Source: Nematopogon swammerdamellus (taxonomy: Eukaryota > Arthropoda > Insecta > Lepidoptera > Adelidae). From it: DNA of 64,000 nt. Location: NCBI GenBank assembly GCA_946902875.1, contig OX336342.1, positions 9,913,523 through 9,977,522 of the forward strand. Direction: 5' to 3'. Shown here in pieces: positions 55,280 to 64,000 of the stretch (its first letter is position 1; each line of letters starts with the position of its first letter). Both the position numbers and the translations under genes were made by a program. The notes under the pieces were generated by a model, which ran no database searches, was not told the origin of the DNA, and was given only the letters and a program-made list of their open reading frames with translations.

Positions 55280-55489
55280 GGAAGCTTCTGTCAGTACGAC
55301 CACCGCCTGTTTCGCAGGCTTTTTGACTCCCAAAGTCGATCGCAATTTTATTTTACTGAGTACGCTGATTGATTCATTAATAATTTCTAAGAATTATTAA
55401 CTTTCAGCGTTCTATTTTAAAATATTGTTTTACATGACCTTAAATACTTTTTTTCTGTGACTTTCATATATTAATGACTTCAGTGTGAA

Positions 55490-55965
55490 AGAAAACCGGC
55501 CAAGTGCGAGTCGACTCGTGCCCCGATGTTTCCGTACCGCTACGTAATTCGTCGGTTTCTATTATTGTTGTTTTACTTTAGAGTTTGAGCTCTAATCACG
55601 CCAAGTTGAACGCTTGTATTACCTTTTTACAATAAAGCAAAAAAAACTTTGAAATAAAAAACACGTTTCTTGTATGAGGACTGGGACCCCCATTTTTTAT
55701 GTTCTCTTTTTATTATTATTTGTAGGCTATCCGTCATAATAACACATATTATGTGAAAATTTGAACGGGCTTGAATTTTTTTTTAATGGAAACTGGCATA
55801 GTTGGCTGCATCAACTACAACAGCGGTAATGTCAGCCCATAATATCTTGGCGAACTGTGTGCCATGTCAGTGCTTCCCTATGATCGTGCCGGCTACACTG
55901 AACTTGAAGAAGAGCACGAACTATTTATATAACCGTTGCGCCCAACCTTTCATCCAGTGCGATCT
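55490..55965. repeat. family-F fragments followed by a reverse family-S SINE
   Basis: CCGGCCAAGTGCGAGTCGAC and GTTTCCGTACC (about 55497-55555) and AACACATATTATGTGAAAAT (about 55740) are family F. 55785-55965 is family S in reverse: TGGAAACTGGC, ATCAACTACAACAGCGGTAA and GCCGGCTACACTGAACTTG. Confidence 0.6.
55631..55636 (+). terminator. candidate polyA signal AATAAA for the small-peptide gene
   Basis: AATAAA precedes GCAAAAAAAAC. It is the first such word after the coding region, about 350 bases downstream, with a family-F fragment between. Confidence 0.3.
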
Positions 55966-57210
55966 TAGATGATATATTGCGGAAGAACCTGGAAAAAGGC
56001 TGTAGAATTTTTTTTTCCTGGTTTTTACAAAGATGCTACACATAGTCAGAAACTCGCTGATAGCCTAGCATAATCCTCTGACTCAGCATCTCATACCGGA
56101 TTACATAAAAATAACAATAGTTGAACTCTCTAGCAAGACATGGGTTGAAATATTTATTTGCCGAATGACCTCTTGGGATCCCCGTACAAAACTTATACGC
56201 AAGTCACACACTTACAAATCAATTCACGATTGCTTACAGCAATATGGGGCGGTCCCATGTCTATCACGAGTTGTGTTCGCCCGTTCCGTGATGGCCCGAA
56301 CGAAAAAGAGTGTATAGGAAAAGATGCAAGCGCCACTAGCGAGCGATTTGTACACTAAAATCGGTCATAATAGTTCTTTCGCTGGGACTATCAAGGAACG
56401 GCTGAAAACAATACTCTTGATCGGCGTTGAGTTGTTTCTTGACACTTCGCCGTGTTTCTAAAATATTTGTATGAAGGAACGATGCAGCGCGGGTTATTCG
56501 GTACTAAAATACCACTTTTCTTTGTTGGTATTTTTGTTTGAAGGGCAAGACTAAATACCACCCTCGCCACGGCCGGGGCCGGGGTAGCGTACGCTGAGCT
56601 ATATTCTTTTTACCCGACTACGCGAAGCAAAAAGGAGGGTTATGTTTTTATTATTCGAGTGTAATTAAACGACTTGATGGATTTTAACATATGAGATGTC
56701 GTTGGATTTGTCTCACTCGCGAGTCATAGGACCGATGTAACATTTTTTCAAGAATTGGCGTGTGGAAGGATTCGAATACACAGATAGCCCAACTACAGAA
56801 TTTTCTACTAATATTTCCTTGTTTTTTCTTATTTTTTTTTAGAAATCGGGGTTTATTTATTTATTTTTTGCCACTATAAATGTATGCATTATATATAAGT
56901 ACCATGCACATTTTTGGCAAATAAACTTCTTCTTCCTCTTCTACTTCTTAAAATTGCCACACAAATATTTACTGGAGGATGACACGTCATGAACCCGCTC
57001 AACTGTCAAAAAAAAATCTCATGATCGAACCTCTGTACGTTCATTACGAAAAAGCTTTTCACACGATTTTCTCGCACAGGGAAAACATTTTTCAACGTTC
57101 CGCATGTAATGTGATTGTGCCCGCTGAAATCTATACGACAAATGGGAAGCATTAGCACTAGCGGCGTTACCATTCTGTCATGCTTATAATATTGTCAATA
57201 CTTTTAAAAC
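55966..57210. other. unassigned, dispersed-repeat debris, no gene seen
   Basis: TTTTTACCCGACTACGCGAA near 56610 is the start of a repeat type I associate with lepidopteran genomes. No exon with splice support was found. Confidence 0.35.
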
Positions 57211-57222
57211 AAGCGGTGATTA

Positions 57223-57266
57223 ATGTTGGACAAATTTATATTGAGAAATATCAATTTGTCCAACAT
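57223..57266. repeat. hairpin, 14-bp perfect arms extended by bulged pairs
   Basis: ATGTTGGACAAATT (57223-57236) pairs with AATTTGTCCAACAT (57253-57266). ATATT/AATAT continues the stem inward to a four-base loop. Confidence 0.65.
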
Positions 57267-57287
57267 CAATAGGTACCTAAATACCAT

Positions 57288-57945
57288 GTGGGGACGGTAC
57301 ATAAAAAGAATAGCCCCATTGCATCGCTCCAGATAAGGTGAAGATGCTGTTCTAAAGGGTGGTATAGAAGCCACCTCTCACCTTGGCACGGTCCTTCCAC
57401 CGAGTCATGCAGCTGGCGTAGTGTCTTCGTGCCTTGCTAGCTGCTTGATAGTTGCTAGTTCTAATACTTTGCTAAACGTGGTGGTCGGTGTTGTGCTGTA
57501 ATCTAAGAGTCCTTACAGCACAACACGGATTACTCTGCTTACCCGATTGCCAGGATAAAGCGTGTGGTATGTATGTATGAATTCATGTAGGTACTACCTA
57601 GTACCTATATACATACTCGTAGGTATTTCGCATGTAAAGTGTAGCATGCATTACCAAAAGGAAGCACGGACATGACACCTAGTTTCGGCAGGAGTAGCCT
57701 GTAGTGTCAGATTTCATAAAAAGAGACGTAAAGTGCTCGTAAATATTATAATATGTTACGTGAGCACATAGGCACTGATTAGGAAATAGTTTTGTACCAC
57801 AAGCTATAAAGTATTCTGTATCATAGGTAATTTTCTCAAATGTAAAAATACATACACACATACCACACCCTGTATCCCGACAATCGGGGTAAGCAGAGTA
57901 ATCTGTATTGTGCTGGAAGTACTCAGCACAACACCGACCACCACT
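57288..57945. mobile_element. two family-B copies, with a family-S fragment between
   Basis: 57288-57575 is forward: GTGGGGACGGTAC, ACCTCTCACCTTGGCACGG, TCCACCGAGTCATGCAGC, then a hairpin GTGTTGTGCTGTAA/TTACAGCACAACAC (57488-57501 and 57513-57526). 57865-57945 is a reverse partial copy beginning ACCACACCCTGTATCCCGAC. 57640-57720 carries the S-body words GGAAGCACGGACATGACACC and TGTCAGATTTCATA. Confidence 0.65.
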
Positions 57946-57949
57946 TTTT

Positions 57950-59240
57950 TTGATGTAAAAAGAAGACGGAATTAATTGTAGAATATCATAGTTATCAATA
58001 AAATGTTAAAATTAAAATATACCTACATATATGTAAATTTAGAATAATGCAATGAGCAAATATCGAAAATAAATGTCTATACTATATGTATGTGTATGCA
58101 CCTGACATGTTTACACATCTATCGCTTTGCAAGTTTACATACTCGTACATTCAGCCTTCGTGCGTGTTCCGCCCTGCTTCATAGGGTGTCAGGTACCGCG
58201 ACTGAGCAAATTTACCTTGTACGCTGAGCCAAATACATATATCTGAGACCTAACAGTAGTGTGTTCCTTCATGACGCAGTAACTAACTTATAGGTGTTTT
58301 AACAATATTCACATGTCATATTTAAAGATTAATAAATGATAATGGTATGTAATTTATGACAGGTAAATCTGAGTGTACGGTCGCGCCCACCAAGATGCAC
58401 TGCCGCCCTACCACGAAATTGCCCTCTGCCGTCCTATAACCTTTTCTGGAACTAGTTCGGTCGGGGTAGGTACTACTTTTTGTTACAATATTTATTTAAC
58501 GTATTAGATATATTTAATTATTTATATGTAATAATTTATTCGTATAAGTTATCTATTTATATGGGTTTTTAATAACTGTGGTTGTTAAACATTATTAAAT
58601 ATTTAAAGAAAACGTCGTATATGTAGCTCACTGTATATAGAGACTACCGTGAGTGAAGCCTTTAAATGTTTAATAATATCTATTTTATATTTCTTACTAT
58701 TGTCCTTTCTTTAGTAGGTACTGCATTGTCTGCACCTACCCGTTTTCCACATCCCAAAGGTTAGTTTGTAAAGAATGCCGCTAAGCATTAATCTCTCCTT
58801 TTACATACTGGTGAATAATAAAATATATTTTGCAACTTTCCAAAAACTCTAAATTGCAACGGAATTATTTCTATGTAGTTCTATATTCCATTGTAAGAAT
58901 TCGATGATTGTAGGCAAGTAGGTGTAGATTCTCTAAGTATTTTAAAATTAATCAATAAAATTCGATTTTTATGCAATAAGTATATGTTTTCGTACAACAG
59001 CTATCATACATAACTGGAGATCGCCAGCCATAGTTTTAATCAATAGGTGTGGAGTGTCCGTGAGCAACAAAAGGGGCGACACGGTACGGGGGAGGGCGGG
59101 GGGGGGGGGGGAGTGTCGGGAGGAGCGCAGAGGCTGGACAGGACAATAGGACGTCGGGTATCGTAAATCCACTTCCGTACTTCCTTCGTCGGGCAGGGCG
59201 CGTGCAGTAACTAAGTTATCGATACGTTTATAGTTTATAG
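57950..59240. other. AT-rich, no gene seen; G run at about 59099
   Basis: Only a G-rich run of about 14 at 59099-59112 stands out. Confidence 0.4.
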
Positions 59241-59279
59241 TATTGTATAAAAAAATGTCGTCCGACGCACAAGGCAGCT

Positions 59280-59420
59280 TTGTTTTTAGGGTTCCGTATC
59301 AGTCGTACGGGACCCTATTACTAAGGCTATGCCGTCTGTCTGTCTGTCTATGTGTCCGTCCGTTCGTCTGTATGTCTGTCCGAGGGCTGTATCTCTTGAA
59401 CCGTAATAGGTATAATCATT
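59280..59420 (+). repeat. family-F repeat copy
   Basis: TTTTTAGGGTTCCGTATCAG, TACGGGACCCTATTACTAAG, a GTCTGTCTGTCTGTC run and GAGGGCTGTATCTCTTGAAC. Confidence 0.65.
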
Positions 59421-60128
59421 TGAAAAAATATATATATGTATATAATTGTGGAGAATATAATATATTTATTACTTATAAACACACTTAATCACACAAAACC
59501 GATGAAAATAGACGAGAAAGAAGCCTTTACATTTGGTTCGCAATCCGACAGAGCTTCGCCGTTGGGAAAGGATGAGAGATGACTGAACTGCAATGGCAAC
59601 GCACAGGCTGCTTATATAGGCTTTAGGAGCTGAATCAGCAAAGGTAAAGGTCGTAATAGTAGGTATTTCGTAATGTATAATTTGGATTGTAGATAGAAAT
59701 ATCGATGTGTACTGAACGATCCTTGTTGGACCACACGCCGCCAGGCAGGCGTACACTGCCGACACATACGGAAGGTTCCGGCCTGCACGCGAGCTTGCTC
59801 GTCGTATGTTTGCTTGATGCAGTACGTTCCGGTCCAACACAGTCGGAAGCCAAAATGCGCCGTTTGTGCTGTAATAATCGTGCAATTGACTGTCCGCTGG
59901 TCCTAACATTTGGCCGTATTGGACTGTGTTTATCTACACCTGCATATTATTTACGTATTCGTATCATTCCGTCCTTACCATTAGCTGTCCCGACATAAAC
60001 AAAAAGTGTACTTAAAAACTGACATATCTCCGAAAGGGTATATTTCTTAGACAGGCGGACTTATTGGCGAATACAAGTTCCAGTCGACCAGTGCAACCTT
60101 GTACACACATGAGAATTGCTTAGTATAC

Positions 60129-60330
60129 CTACAGGTTTCACCGAGGTGGCTCTTACTCTTAACCGATGTGACGGCTAATCCGTAATACGGCATAATGCAG
60201 CACGACGCGACGCCCCATTTTTCGAAGTTGACGGCGCTCCTGCGCGCTTTGATACGTTCCACGAGGTGCACGGTAGAGATGTTTTCGTTTACGAAGGAGT
60301 CACGGGGGTATGAAGCGATTACGTCAATTT
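60129..60330 (-). CDS. internal exon of a minus-strand gene, product uncertain (weak tubulin-like look)
   Basis: The acceptor CGCTTCAG precedes 60330 and the donor TGTAG/GTATAC follows 60129. The 202 bases are open with strong GC3 bias (GTGCACCTCGTGGAACG...), starting and ending with two codon bases. The peptide begins IDVIASYPRDSFVNENIST and ends SKSHLGETC. The central VHLVERIKARR and NFEKWGVAS resemble by eye the gamma-tubulin C-terminal-domain segment with VH, RI.ER and NF..WGPAS, but the following residues do not fit well. A divergent tubulin-fold protein is therefore only a suggestion. No neighbouring exon is secure; open frames at 59700-59909 might be the next one. The exon itself is convincing. 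Confidence 0.6.
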
Positions 60331-60339
60331 CTGAAGCGA

Positions 60340-61720
60340 AATAAAAACAAATGTATAAAATTTTTTATTGAACACCAATTTATACAAATAAGGCACAATC
60401 ATTCTATTATACCTTTGGGGTGTGGGAGAAGTATATGCAGGCGAAGAAGAATAGTTTGTAGCAATGTATTAAACTGTAAAGCAATATGATAAACTACATA
60501 TACGCCACGGCGCTTACGTCGTTATACTATACTTTCATCATACTTTCCCCGCGTGCCTTCGTAAACAAAAGCATCTCTACCTACCTACAACCCAACAGGT
60601 CAATCAGAAAATTAATTCACGATTCAACAAGCTATGGCAGCTGGGTTAGCGCTTATCTACCTAGGTCATAAACAATCGCTACGAATCTGCATTTGAATCC
60701 ACAAAGTTCATTAGAATATACCACCTGAGTTCAACAAAGATGTGGTTACAATTTGACTAGTCTTGGGACTAGAGTAAACTATGCAAACATTTTATCAGGC
60801 TAGTTATTAGGTAATACTATCTTCGTCTCTGCTTGTTTGGTTGTCTTATTTTAGTAGGGCTTTCCTACAAAAGCAACAACTATTAGTTATGTATATGTTT
60901 ATATTTCCCTATGTTGATTTCTTTGTTAGTATTATGAATAATACTATTAATATATACTATAATTTATACTATATACCATTTAATATATACCATTATGAAA
61001 ATAATAGTTACCTACTAAGGTCATCGTATCATCGAAGTGAACGCAAGTGCGTGAGAATGTGGAGCATCATCTAAACGGGACTTGGTCGCAGGACCTGTTG
61101 TTGTTGAAGGTGTTGATTGCGATAGGGTTCTAGAAGTAGAAATGCTATTATGAACCCAACTGTACGTCTCTATATATTTGGTTATTTGTCTGTGTGACTG
61201 CAGTTGGCAATTTTCGCTGTAAGACTAAAGCAGTTCCTTTCTCATGATTTTTTTAATAATAATTATGTGTGATGATTATTATAGAAGCCTAGACACTACC
61301 AAGGAAACAATTGCAAAGTTTGCAAAGTAAACTAAGGAAGACATGGAAGTGGAGAGACGAATCAATTGCCTTATTCCTCGTCCATAATGGATCGCTGACT
61401 CTGAATGGGTTGATGAAGAGAAAATGTAAGTGGGCAAAAAGCACTTCTAGGGACAAAAGGACGTTCTCAGGGCTACCTTCTAATGGCTATTCATTCGACC
61501 GCTCGTCTGAAGTAAGGTCGACATAAAATTAGTCCATTTCAGGTACCTACGAAATCTTGTCCTTTTCGTAGGTATTCCTAGATATAAGTATGTAGCTACC
61601 TACCTACATGGGAGTCTGTATACTTTCGGCGTATATTTACTGGGTACGTACAAAAATAGGCTGTGCCACTAGTATTTGTCAGTTTGTAAGTAGTATTTAG
61701 GATTTTATTTTATTAACTTT
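60340..61720. other. unassigned, no gene secured
   Basis: A 71-codon plus-strand frame at 61311-61526 starts at TTG and lacks an acceptor, so it is not annotated. The rest is AT-rich. Confidence 0.35.
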
Positions 61721-61732
61721 AGATAGTTATGC

Positions 61733-61754
61733 AAGGGGGGGGGGGGGGGGGGGG
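61733..61754 (+). repeat. G homopolymer (~22) followed by a GC-rich stretch
   Basis: A run of about 22 G is followed by CGCGGC and, at 61775, CCCCCCTCCCCCG. It could form a G-quadruplex; the exact length is uncertain in assemblies. Confidence 0.7.
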
Positions 61755-62019
61755 CGCGGCAGACAGCGTGTACCCCCCTCCCCCGAAATCCCGGGATTAT
61801 CACGGGAGAAGGCGCATCTAAAATAGACTAATTACGGGGCCCGTAATATTCTTACGTAGACGTAGCGTGGAGTATTCTAATAGTGGTTCTAATAGTGCCT
61901 TCGACAATGGTTTAACGACGATAAGCAAGTAAAATACCTCTACTACTCAGCTAAAGCCGAAACTTTTAAGACGTTCAGTCACTTCCGAACTTTTACAGTA
62001 ACTTCTCAAGGAGAGGCCG

Positions 62020-62180
62020 GAGCGGAGTGCGCTGCGGTTGGCGCGGCGCGGCGGAGGCAGCGGCGTTATGTTATGATATGATACAGCCGAGTGTGGATGT
62101 ACTTGGCAGTGTCTGTAAGGTTAGGAGTCCGCGCGTAGGCCTCGGGAACTGATCCGCGACCGACACGCGCGGCGGAGCAC
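62020..62180. other. CpG-rich patch, possible promoter for the minus-strand gene
   Basis: GCGGTTGGCGCGGCGCGGCGG and CGCGACCGACACGCGCGGCGG bound a region holding, on the minus strand, the initiator-like GATCAGTTCC at about 62146. It lies upstream, in transcription sense, of the exon at 60129-60330. No link is proven. Confidence 0.3.
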
Positions 62181-62367
62181 ATCCTTAAGGTCATGTCAAA
62201 GGAATAACATTAATTAAAAATGCTAATATTTTTTTTTTTTTAATAATCATAAGTTTAATCTCTTAATTTTAATATTTCAAGTGCGTGCATGTCACTTGGA
62301 AAACAAATATTTTTTAAATGGAATTAAACGTAAACCTTTCATAATTTACAACGTACAAAAAATAACA

Positions 62368-62740
62368 CATATCACACACGCTAAATCCCGACAATCGGGG
62401 TAAGCAGAGTAATCGGTGTTGTGCTGCAAGAACTCTGGTCAATCAGCTGGTACAGCACAACACAAACCACTACATTTCGCAAAGTATTCGAACAAGATTC
62501 AATCGATCAAGCAGCAAGTAAGGCACGAAGACCCACCTGCTGCATGACTCGGTGGAAGTACCGTGCCAAGGTGAGAGGTGGCGAGCCTGTCGCCCTTTAG
62601 CACGGCATCTTGTCCTTATCCCTTAGTCGCCTTTTACGACATGCATGGGGAGAGATGCAGTGGGGATATTCTTTTTAAGTACCGGCCCCACACGGTACAT
62701 ATTATTTTTAAGTACCGGCCCCACACGGTACAAAAATAAC
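62368..62740 (-). mobile_element. family-B repeat, most complete copy
   Basis: Read on plus: TATCACACACGCTAAATCCC, AGCAGAGTAATCGGTGTTG, TGCTGTGC-type hairpin words, CAAGCAGCAAGTAAGGCACG, ATGACTCGGTGGAAGTACCG, CCAAGGTGAGAGGTGGCGAG, CCTTAGTCGCCTTTTACGAC and a doubled GTACCGGCCCCACACGGTAC at the right end. It has no coding frame. This copy defines the family used for the other calls. Confidence 0.7.
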
Positions 62741-62744
62741 ACGC

Positions 62745-64000
62745 AATGGTAAATTAGACAAATAAAAGCTATGTGATAACTTGATAAGACAAGACAAGAA
62801 TGACAAAATTATTTCCGAAAATAGAGGCGAAACTCCCTCTCTGAGTGACTGGCGTCATTCTCAATTGGACATAATAACTTATGAATTCATTTGTGACTCC
62901 TAGAAGTTGAACCGAGTATGAAAATCCGTTACAGTGTCTAAAAAAGGTTTCATTCCATAGTTAAATAATATTTCACTTGGTCACATTCGCCACTTAAATG
63001 CGACTGTTCACTATCTCCAGCAAACAGGCCTTAATGAATTACTTCTCCCCAGCTCCGGGACTGGCGGGGATCCGGCGAGGGGGAGGGGGGAGGGGGGAAG
63101 GATGGGCACAAAATAAATATCGTGGGTAGGCCTTAATCCGCCGCGATGGCCAGTACTGGCTCGCTTGCCGTGAACGAAGGAATGAAGCAACCAAATCCTG
63201 TCCCACGAATAGACAAGTCTTAAAAGAACATTGTTATTTTAATTATACAAGGTGTTCGGCACATCGACCGACAATATTTTTTTTTAGGTAAGTGGGATCA
63301 TTTGCAAAGTTTTGACCCATGATGCCTTTTGTCAGGTCACAGGTGTCACGTGGTATCGAGATACGATTTTCTTTATTTTTGAAAACTACAAAAATCCTAG
63401 CTTTAAACCCTTGTAACTTTTTTATTTATGATTGTATCAGCACGAAATAACATTTATTGGATTTTAGAACGTACCCTTAACGTAACAGAAGCCCACGCGT
63501 CAACTTCAAGCATTGAATCTCATGCACCGAGATCAAAAAGAACACTTAAGAATTCAAAACGGAAGTCGACTTAACCCCGTTTTCACCACCTTTGGTTACC
63601 TCTGGTCCAACAGTTATTTGCTAGTTATATTTCCCATACATTGGACTTGACAGGAGATAACAGTTATCTAAATTCCAGCCGAAAGTGTCACCACCTCTCA
63701 ACCGGCCGGTAGACGTAATCATAATGGTAACACCTACGTTTAAATTCAAGTGGATGGACGCAATCGCAAAGTGAAAGGCCCTTCGTCGAGCGTAACATAA
63801 AGTCTAATACTTATTTAAATATTATACCTAGAGTCGAATACAAATTATTTTATGTAAAGACAAACATTATATTCAAATAAAATTCATTCATCCTTGACCG
63901 CAACTCATTTATATGATGTAGTATTCTGCACTAAGTACGCCGCTACTTAATGCTTTCTACGTTCATTAAATTATTTATATGAGCAAAGTTAGCAGTAAGC
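62745..64000. other. unassigned, no gene seen
   Basis: A G-rich segment at 63069-63100 (GGGGGAGGGGGGAGGGGGG) and a possible repeat start ACAAGGTGTTCGGCACATCG at 63248 are the only features noted. Confidence 0.35.

Noticed and set aside
59469..59909. Possible next exon of the 60129-60330 gene
   Set aside because: Three minus-strand frames are open over 59700-59909 and one shows GC-ending codons, but I found no acceptor/donor pair with matching phase.
61311..61526. 71-codon plus-strand frame with GTAAG words
   Set aside because: It starts at TTG and lacks an acceptor and a recognisable motif.
1..64000. CRISPR arrays, operons, phage or other prokaryotic systems
   Set aside because: There are no direct-repeat/spacer arrays, ribosome-binding sites or tightly packed ORFs; splice signals and repeat content are those of an animal nuclear genome.

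Overview
The window looks like intron- and intergene-rich nuclear DNA of an insect, most likely a moth or butterfly (Lepidoptera). Coding density is very low, and the few credible exons have GT/AG splice borders. Most of the recognisable sequence is transposon-derived: non-LTR retrotransposon pieces of RTE, CR1/jockey-like and R2/R4-like (restriction-like endonuclease) type, a defective piggyBac copy, fold-back MITEs, a SINE family with a 5S-rRNA-like head, and several short dispersed repeats that I associate with lepidopteran genomes. There are no operons, bacterial genes or CRISPR arrays. The organism call is inference; no database was searched.

The main object is a 21.7-kb element at 1085-22749. 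It has two direct terminal repeats of 4,919 and 4,918 bp that differ, as far as I can see, by one base. They begin TG, end CA, and are flanked by an exact 4-bp duplication, TCAT. This is the architecture of a freshly inserted LTR retrotransposon, but the terminal repeats are giant and the 11.8-kb interior has no recognisable gag, pol or env. The only candidate coding region inside is a 128-codon coiled-coil-like ORF (13983-14369). Each LTR has a layered structure: a U3 of inverted-repeat-rich satellite units; a TATA box with a TCAGT initiator; short GC-rich repeats; three ~270-bp repeats; and a cluster of perfect nested hairpins ending at an AATAAA signal. In the lines I counted, the sense strand downstream of the initiator is rich in G over C, while one U3 line is balanced. 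The interior is mostly arrays of tandem repeats. I read it as a non-autonomous, LARD-like giant retroelement, apparently undescribed.

Left of the element (1-1084) lie a possible host exon end and a LINE tail. From 22754 to about 30400 come decayed LINEs, a GAGGGA microsatellite and a ~69-bp tandem array expanded from a dispersed repeat. At 30442-31670 two consecutive coding exons of an unrecognised minus-strand gene are joined in phase. From 32200 to 47500 the window holds SINEs, an RTE pseudogene, MITEs, a 395-codon remnant of an R2/R4-like LINE and CpG-rich patches. At 48149-48225 is the first coding exon of a THAP-domain protein, with a CpG-rich promoter and a MITE 28 bp into its first intron. 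A defective piggyBac lies at 51692-53003. At 54984-55640 is a compact gene for a small secreted peptide with TATA, initiator, signal peptide and polyA signal, whose coding signature seems to continue past an in-frame TAG. A well-supported internal exon of a minus-strand gene lies at 60129-60330. The rest is repeats and unassigned sequence.

The host genes share no visible pathway. Only isolated exons are in view, so the main content is mobile-element biology.
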